Below are positions 7,131-10,331 of a DNA stretch of 10,331 bases, in pieces. Both the position numbers and the translations under genes were made by a program. The stretch is from Betaproteobacteria bacterium (GTDB taxonomy: Bacteria > Pseudomonadota > Gammaproteobacteria > Burkholderiales > Nitrosomonadaceae). How positions within the stretch are numbered: position 1 is the first letter of the stretch; each line of letters starts with the position of its first letter. The DNA lies in the NCBI GenBank assembly GCA_022601315.1, contig JAHZIU010000258.1, positions 1 through 10,331 of the forward strand, given 5' to 3'. A model generated the notes under the pieces. The model was not told the DNA's origin. It did not search any database and saw only the letters and a list, made by a program, of their open reading frames with translations.

Positions 7131-8171
7131 ATGAATCTTCATGTTGTAATCCCAGGTCTGAATTGGCCTGATACTTCTCAGCACCAGCTATATCATAATC
7201 TTTCTTTACCTTCACTAGAAAAACTATTATCAAAAAGTAACAAACAACATACCCAACCACAAGAAATTGAGGCTTGGTTATGTAAAACTTTTAGTGTTAC
7301 AAAACAACAAGATTGGCCAGTTGCCCCTATTATGTGCCACAGTGATAGCGCTGAACTCATAAAAACTGATAAAGATTACTGGATTCATGCCGATCCAGTA
7401 CATCTACGCATTGAACAAAATCATCTCATGCTGGCTGACAGCCAAGCTTTTCAGATTACCGATGATGAAGCTGAGGGATTTACCAACGATATAAATCAGA
7501 TTTTAAGCAAAGACAATTGGACACTTCAACCACTACATTCAAAACGATGGTATATACGCACTACAAAAACACCAAAAATGAGCACATATGCACTTAGCCA
7601 AGTAACGTGTAAAAATATTAATAATTTCTTACCTTCCGGGGAAGACAGTGGCACTTGGCATAAAAAGTTTAATGAAATACAAATGCTTTTACATGAACAT
7701 CCAATCAATAAGGCACGTGAGGGACGTGGTGAACTTGCAATTAATAGTATCTGGTTCTGGGGTGGTGGACATCATCCGCAATCTATCAAATCTCCGTATA
7801 CCAAAATATGGTGCAATAATGAAATAACGCGTGCTTTATCTCTGGCTAGTGGTACTGAACATGGCCAATTGCCTTTAGATGCAACATCATGGCAACAACA
7901 TAAAATCTCTGGGAATCATCTATTAATGCTGGATATACTGCACGGAAAAGCTCAGTATAGAGATGCCTATAGTTGGAGAGAAAATTTATTAGAACTTGAG
8001 AAGAATTGGTTTGCACCACTATATGCTGCTCTGAAACAAGGCGATATTAACATGTTGACAATAACTGCTTTAAATGAAACCGGAACCTGGGATTTTTCAA
8101 TTACACGTACAAATTTGTGGAAATTCTGGTTGCCTAGAAAACCGCTTTTAGCTTATGCCACAAACCATTAA
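7131..8171 (+). CDS. RpfE-like protein (COG4255 type, often annotated as phosphoglycerate mutase)
   Basis: A 346-residue soluble protein with no signal peptide or membrane segment. It resembles the betaproteobacterial and xanthomonad family named after Xanthomonas RpfE, often annotated as cofactor-independent phosphoglycerate mutase because of distant fold similarity. Recognisable blocks are the N-terminal HVVIPGLNWP (4-13), WIHADPVHLR (84-93), and GRGELAINSIWFWGGG (198-213) with its conserved NSxWFWGGG core. A mutase or other alkaline-phosphatase-superfamily reaction is not established, and I do not see a clear metal-site set, so the biochemical role is unknown. In xanthomonads, as I recall, rpfE sits beside recJ. 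Here recJ is absent and a PAS-EAL gene follows on the same strand after 92 bases without an evident terminator, which suggests an operon. A CAGG ribosome site lies about eight bases before the ATG. Confidence 0.75.
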   Translation: MNLHVVIPGLNWPDTSQHQLYHNLSLPSLEKLLSKSNKQHTQPQEIEAWLCKTFSVTKQQDWPVAPIMCHSDSAELIKTDKDYWIHADPVHLRIEQNHLMLADSQAFQITDDEAEGFTNDINQILSKDNWTLQPLHSKRWYIRTTKTPKMSTYALSQVTCKNINNFLPSGEDSGTWHKKFNEIQMLLHEHPINKAREGRGELAINSIWFWGGGHHPQSIKSPYTKIWCNNEITRALSLASGTEHGQLPLDATSWQQHKISGNHLLMLDILHGKAQYRDAYSWRENLLELEKNWFAPLYAALKQGDINMLTITALNETGTWDFSITRTNLWKFWLPRKPLLAYATNH

Positions 8172-8263
8172 TGAAAATAGATATCATCGCTATCATAATG
8201 CCCATCTTTTGCTAAGAGTAGCATTAGTTTTACGTATAGCGTTTTGGTTATCTAGGGAAATAA

Positions 8264-9775
8264 ATGCTTAATACATCTTTAGCGAATACGATCAAGAATT
8301 ACCTAATGGTATGCATAGCATTGGTAGTAACCATTGCTTTGATAGTTACTAACTATTTCATAGAAAATCCGTCATTTCATTGGGAAACTGTGTTATGGGT
8401 CAGTTTAGCCTTAAGTATCCTTGGCATGGCCGGACAACTTGTTTCTGCAGAGAAAAAACTAAAGGTCACTTCGGGTCAATTAGCAGCTAACAAGGAAAGA
8501 CTTAATAATGAAATCAAGCATCGACTTTGGGCTGAGAAAACAACATCAGAAAACAAAATAAAATCTCAATTTATTGATGAAAACATTCCTGTCATGCTTG
8601 CATATTTTAATACCGAGCAACGCTGTCGTTACCATAATCGAATTTTTCGCAGATGGTTTGGGTTAAAGCCTGATCAGATCGATGGCCATTTATTACAAGA
8701 ATTTACAAATGAAGAATTTTTCTCGGATATTAAGGATCGCATTGATGAAGTTATTTCTGGGAAAACTGTACACAACGAACGCACGTTGAATTCGACCAAA
8801 GGTTTTCCGTATATTTTTTCCGAGCAATATATTCCTCATATCGATAATCAAGGAAAAACGATTGGGTTTTATACGTTAATCACCCCACGTGCCCAAGAAA
8901 AAAAACGTCCCATAGCAAAGTCTAGTATTGCTGTGAGTAAACCGAAGGCAGCGCCAACAGACAAGAGTGCAAATATACAAGAAAAAGATGCAACAATTTC
9001 CAGAGATCAATCTTCAAAGTCTGGAATTACTGCGGCTCGAATCGAACAAGCGATTCAAGAGGGCGAATTCAATTTATATTGCCAGAAAATTGTTCCTGTG
9101 AAATCTAATTCAACTTCATTGATACACCAGGAGGTTCTTATTCGTATGGCAGAAGAAGAAAACAATCTTATGCCACCTGGTTCATTCCTACCCTTTGTTG
9201 ATCAATTTAAGATGATGCCCAAACTTGACCGATGGGTAGTTGAAAATATGCTTATGTGGTTATCTGAACGAAAAACAGCATCTGAAGCCGAACAAATTTT
9301 TTGCCTGAATGTCGCACGGGACACATTAAGTGATACACATTTCCCAAGTTTTGTCCAAAGAAAACTAAAAGAACTAAAAGTGACTTCTCACTTGCTTTGC
9401 TTCGAAGTCGAAGAATCAGACGCTCGGGCTAACCCTGAAGCAGCACTTATTTTTTCAGAAAAAATTCGTAAACTAGGCTGTCTTGTTTCTTTATGTAGTT
9501 TTAGTTATAACAAGGCTTCGGTGGGCCTGCTTAACAAAATGAAAGTTGACTATTTAAAGATTGATGGCAGCCTAGTTTGCAATATTTTATATGATGACGA
9601 ATATTTAGAGCAGGTTGTCGCAATTAACCAATTAGCAATAAAAATAAAAGCCAAGACAATTGCAGAGTTAGTTGAAACGAATGATATTGTCGTTAAATTG
9701 CGTGAAATTGGGGTTGATTTTGCTCAAGGATTTCATATAGCAAAACCAATTCCCTTGCAAGCCTCCAATAACTAA
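8264..9775 (+). CDS. Membrane PAS-EAL protein with degenerate EAL domain
   Basis: A 503-residue inner-membrane signalling protein. It has two membrane helices (about 12-33 and 42-60), a charged coiled-coil-like linker (61-105), a PAS-like sensor domain (about 103-207), a low-complexity Ser/Ala/Lys linker (207-253) and an EAL domain (254-497). Many EAL positions persist: E290 in QEVLIRM (EVL for EAL), N349, E381 in FEVEES, K432 in LKIDGS, E468 in AELVE and Q488 in FAQGF. The DDFG signature that binds catalytic metals reads C411-S412-F413-S414, so both aspartates are gone. Hydrolysis of c-di-GMP is therefore unlikely; the domain may bind the nucleotide or act through protein contacts. No GGDEF domain is present. 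An AGGG ribosome site lies six bases before the ATG. It is probably co-transcribed with the RpfE-like gene. Confidence 0.88.
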   Translation: MLNTSLANTIKNYLMVCIALVVTIALIVTNYFIENPSFHWETVLWVSLALSILGMAGQLVSAEKKLKVTSGQLAANKERLNNEIKHRLWAEKTTSENKIKSQFIDENIPVMLAYFNTEQRCRYHNRIFRRWFGLKPDQIDGHLLQEFTNEEFFSDIKDRIDEVISGKTVHNERTLNSTKGFPYIFSEQYIPHIDNQGKTIGFYTLITPRAQEKKRPIAKSSIAVSKPKAAPTDKSANIQEKDATISRDQSSKSGITAARIEQAIQEGEFNLYCQKIVPVKSNSTSLIHQEVLIRMAEEENNLMPPGSFLPFVDQFKMMPKLDRWVVENMLMWLSERKTASEAEQIFCLNVARDTLSDTHFPSFVQRKLKELKVTSHLLCFEVEESDARANPEAALIFSEKIRKLGCLVSLCSFSYNKASVGLLNKMKVDYLKIDGSLVCNILYDDEYLEQVVAINQLAIKIKAKTIAELVETNDIVVKLREIGVDFAQGFHIAKPIPLQASNN

Positions 9776-9871
9776 TACACAATAAGTGTTAAGTTACTGG
9801 ATCAATAGACAATATAAGATATTCTTCTTGAGAAAATTATCAAATAATTCGTAAGATACACAAAAGCATCA

Positions 9872-10331
9872 TCATAATGCCTTGACCATGTTTTCAACAA
9901 CTTTCTTCGCATCTCCAAAAATCATCATGGTTTTATCCATATAGAATAAATCATTGTCAAGTCCAGCATAGCCAACAGCCATACTACGCTTAACAACCAT
10001 GACTGTGCGTGCTTTATGTGAATCCAAAATAGGCATGCCATAAATAGGGCTACCTTTTTCATATGCTGCTGGATTAACCACATCATTAGCACCCAAAACC
10101 AGTACTACATCGGTATTAGAAAAATCACTATTGATCTCATCCATTTCCAGCACTTGTTCATATGGGATTTCTGCTTCAGCCAGCAACACGTTCATGTGAC
10201 CAGGCATACGACCTGCGACCGGATGGATTGCAAAACGTACGGTAACGCCTTTTTCATGCAATACTTCAGAGAGTTCTTTAACAGCATGCTGAGCTCTTGC
10301 AACTGCCAGGCCATATCCAGGAACTATGATC
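9872..10331 (-). CDS. pntB: NAD(P) transhydrogenase beta subunit PntB, C-terminal part
   Basis: The frame is open to the right edge, so this is the C-terminal 152 residues of a gene that starts outside the window. It is domain III of PntB, the NADP(H)-binding domain of the proton-translocating transhydrogenase, which uses the proton-motive force to reduce NADP+ with NADH at the inner membrane. Visible landmarks are the dinucleotide-binding [12 protein letters not shown] segment next to the edge (about 10296-10325), [50 protein letters not shown] and the terminal [15 protein letters not shown], all as in E. coli PntB. The internal TTG at 10259-10261 is an ordinary leucine codon, not a start. 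It stops with TGA and converges with the PAS-EAL gene across 96 AT-rich bases that hold no clear terminator. Confidence 0.96.
   Translation of the reverse strand, partial: IIVPGYGLAVARAQHAVKELSEVLHEKGVTVRFAIHPVAGRMPGHMNVLLAEAEIPYEQVLEMDEINSDFSNTDVVLVLGANDVVNPAAYEKGSPIYGMPILDSHKARTVMVVKRSMAVGYAGLDNDLFYMDKTMMIFGDAKKVVENMVKAL

Noticed and set aside
9835..9849. AATTAT-CAA-ATAATT hairpin between the PAS-EAL gene and pntB as a terminator
   Set aside because: The 6-bp stem is all A-T and lacks a proper T-tract. It is too weak to call.
10259..10261. TTG as the start of a 129-residue protein near the right edge
   Set aside because: The same frame continues upstream to the window edge with conserved PntB sequence, so this is an internal leucine codon.
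1..10331. Possible mobile island or defence system
   Set aside because: No integrase, transposase, tRNA-linked direct repeats, restriction or toxin genes were seen, and the genes are core-type with uniform composition.

Overview
The window reads as chromosomal core DNA of a Gram-negative betaproteobacterium with low G+C (roughly 40 % by eye). The evidence is a DUF3460 small protein, the clpSA / cold-shock / icd neighbourhood, a PntB beta subunit and an RpfE-like protein, all typical of that class. A Nitrosomonadales-type organism is my inference; there is no rRNA or other marker to fix it. I see no insertion sequence, prophage, CRISPR array, tRNA or rRNA.

Layout. Positions 1-248 hold a possible C-terminal scrap of a rightward gene (1-57) and a T-tailed terminator structure facing left. 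Four leftward genes follow: a DUF3460 protein (249-437), a periplasmic TRAP-type solute-binding protein (535-1596), clpA (1673-3928) and clpS (3930-4238). clpS and clpA are one base apart and form an operon for the ClpS-ClpA N-degron branch of ClpAP proteolysis; clpP is not here. A 285-base divergent region separates clpS from a rightward cold-shock gene (4524-4727). That gene converges on icd (4867-6117, leftward) across a strong terminator. Upstream of icd is a leftward, membrane-anchored, retropepsin-like aspartic protease (6364-6846).

The second half opens with a 284-base divergent region. Two rightward genes follow: an RpfE-like / phosphoglycerate-mutase-annotated protein (7131-8171) and a membrane PAS-EAL protein (8264-9775). 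The EAL domain has lost the DDFG metal-binding signature, so it is probably not an active c-di-GMP phosphodiesterase. The window ends inside the leftward pntB (9872 to beyond 10331), the proton-translocating transhydrogenase beta subunit.

Functional links are modest. icd and pntB both concern NADP(H) supply, clpSA and csp concern protein and RNA quality control, and the RpfE-like plus degenerate EAL pair may be a co-transcribed signalling unit. I found no clear new multi-gene system. The best leads are the degenerate EAL protein, its RpfE-like neighbour, the orphan TRAP binding protein, and several intergenic repeat structures.
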